Below are positions 49,981-50,285 of a stretch of DNA of 50,285 bases, in pieces. The DNA is from Candidatus Ornithomonoglobus intestinigallinarum (lineage in GTDB: Bacteria > Bacillota > Clostridia > UBA1381), in assembly GCA_018715365.1 (NCBI GenBank), contig DVLU01000097.1, forward strand, positions 1 to 50,285. The letters run 5' to 3'. The notes below the pieces were generated by a model, which saw nothing but the letters and a program-made list of their open reading frames with translations, made no database searches and was not told the DNA's origin. Within the stretch, counting starts at the first letter, position 1. Each line of letters starts with the position of its first letter. The position numbers were made by a program, and so were the translations under genes.

Positions 49981-50010
49981 AAAAAGAGCGCTTTCAGGGC
50001 GCTCTTTTTT
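49981..50010. terminator. Bidirectional terminator after the NlpC/P60 gene
   Basis: AAAAAGAGCGC (49981-49991) and GCGCTCTTTTTT (49999-50010) form an 11-bp stem with a 7-base loop and T runs on both strands. It separates the convergent transaldolase-like gene. A second GGGGGC/GCCCCC-type hairpin without a T run follows at 50021-50036. Confidence 0.85.
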
Positions 50011-50048
50011 GCGGTTTGAGTGGGGGCGAAACCCCCTGAAAAAAATTA

Positions 50049-50285
50049 TTATTTTTTGGGAACCGTTTCCCAGTCCTTTAAAAATCTCTCTATGCCCGAA
50101 TCCGTCAGCGGGTGATGGAGCATCTGCTCTATAACCTTGTAGGGGATTGTTGCGATATCGCAGCCGGCTCTTGCGGCGTCGATAACGTGTATCGGGTTTC
50201 TTATCGAAGCGGCGATTATTTCGGTTTCTATTCCGTGAATATCAAATATTTCGGCAATTTCCTCAATAAGCGTCATTCCGACCGT
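50049..50285 (-). CDS. Transaldolase/fructose-6-phosphate aldolase family, C-terminal part (runs off the window)
   Basis: The visible 78 codons end with '[24 protein letters not shown]' (given in part), '[20 protein letters not shown]' and a basic tail. This is the C-terminal third of the small transaldolases (TalC/Fsa/MipB, about 215 aa). The frame is open through the right edge, so the start and the Schiff-base Lys lie outside. The family moves three-carbon units in the pentose phosphate pathway or cleaves fructose 6-phosphate. Which of the two applies cannot be told from this part. Confidence 0.9.
   Translation of the reverse strand, partial: TVGMTLIEEIAEIFDIHGIETEIIAASIRNPIHVIDAARAGCDIATIPYKVIEQMLHHPLTDSGIERFLKDWETVPKK

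Overview
The window looks like chromosome of a Gram-positive member of the Clostridia (Bacillota), moderate in GC. The signs are AGGAGG-type ribosome binding sites with frequent TTG and GTG starts, a Phe T-box leader on pheS, a class III (Firmicutes-type) fructose-1,6-bisphosphatase, a NiaR-controlled NAD operon, an L7Ae-like gene heading the rpsL-rpsG-fusA-tuf operon, and S-layer-homology (SLH) proteins. Two secreted or cytosolic esterases of the rhamnogalacturonan acetylesterase type and several Big2/SLH surface proteins suggest a plant-polysaccharide (pectin) user of gut type. A Monoglobus-like organism is possible, but that is a guess.

Layout. 0-0.12 kb: 5' end of a probable IS256-type transposase. 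0.16-6.7 kb (minus): Big2-glucosaminidase, then an operon read from a promoter at 6.74 kb: glycosyltransferase - trxB - beta-CASP metallo-hydrolase - YeiH. 6.9-11.86 kb (minus): L7Ae-like - rpsL - rpsG - fusA - tuf, with one sigma-A promoter in front of the L7Ae-like gene and a second in front of tuf. 12-18 kb: a secreted hypothetical protein, hpt - radical SAM/B12 - AEC transporter (plus, overlapping genes), and a convergent FAD dehydrogenase. This stretch carries at least ten copies of a GGGGACAnTnAA word inside genes. 18.1-23.8 kb (minus): DUF4363, DUF421, Cof-HAD, a peptidase M16C remnant, a CE12-like esterase and fbp. 24-27.8 kb (plus): a 1264-aa secreted multidomain SGNH esterase. 28-31.5 kb: HAD phosphatase, SLH-amidase, SLH protein. 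31.6-32.8 kb (plus): an HPr-kinase-like ATPase with a stand-alone PqqD/RRE protein. 32.8-36.4 kb (minus): obg, rpmA, rplU and DUF1015. 36.5-40.6 kb (plus): YtxH-like protein and nadA-nadB-nadC-niaR under a 36-bp operator. 40.7 kb: collagen-like protein. 41.3-45.7 kb (minus): T-box - pheS - P-loop kinase - pheT. 45.8-48.2 kb (plus): secreted beta-helix protein plus a 56-aa peptide gene, behind a promoter with a 10-G tract. 48.2-50 kb: structured RNA-like region, WalR-type box, NlpC/P60 hydrolase. The window ends in a transaldolase/FSA-type gene.

How the genes work together: translation factors (EF-G, EF-Tu, S7, S12, L21, L27, PheST, Obg) mix with cell-envelope turnover (glucosaminidase, SLH-amidase, NlpC/P60) and surface polysaccharide functions. 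NAD synthesis is a self-regulated operon. Sigma-A type promoters with 17-bp spacers stand in front of many units, and most units end in clear hairpin terminators.

The most unusual observations are the GGGGACA word cluster inside coding sequence, the HprK-like/PqqD pair with a possible distant YxxP peptide partner (48.03 kb), the poly-G tract before a surface-protein promoter, a P-loop kinase inserted between pheS and pheT, an L27 without the usual Firmicutes N-terminal extension, and an unassigned structured RNA candidate at 48.3 kb. All functional calls come from reading the sequence; no database search was run.
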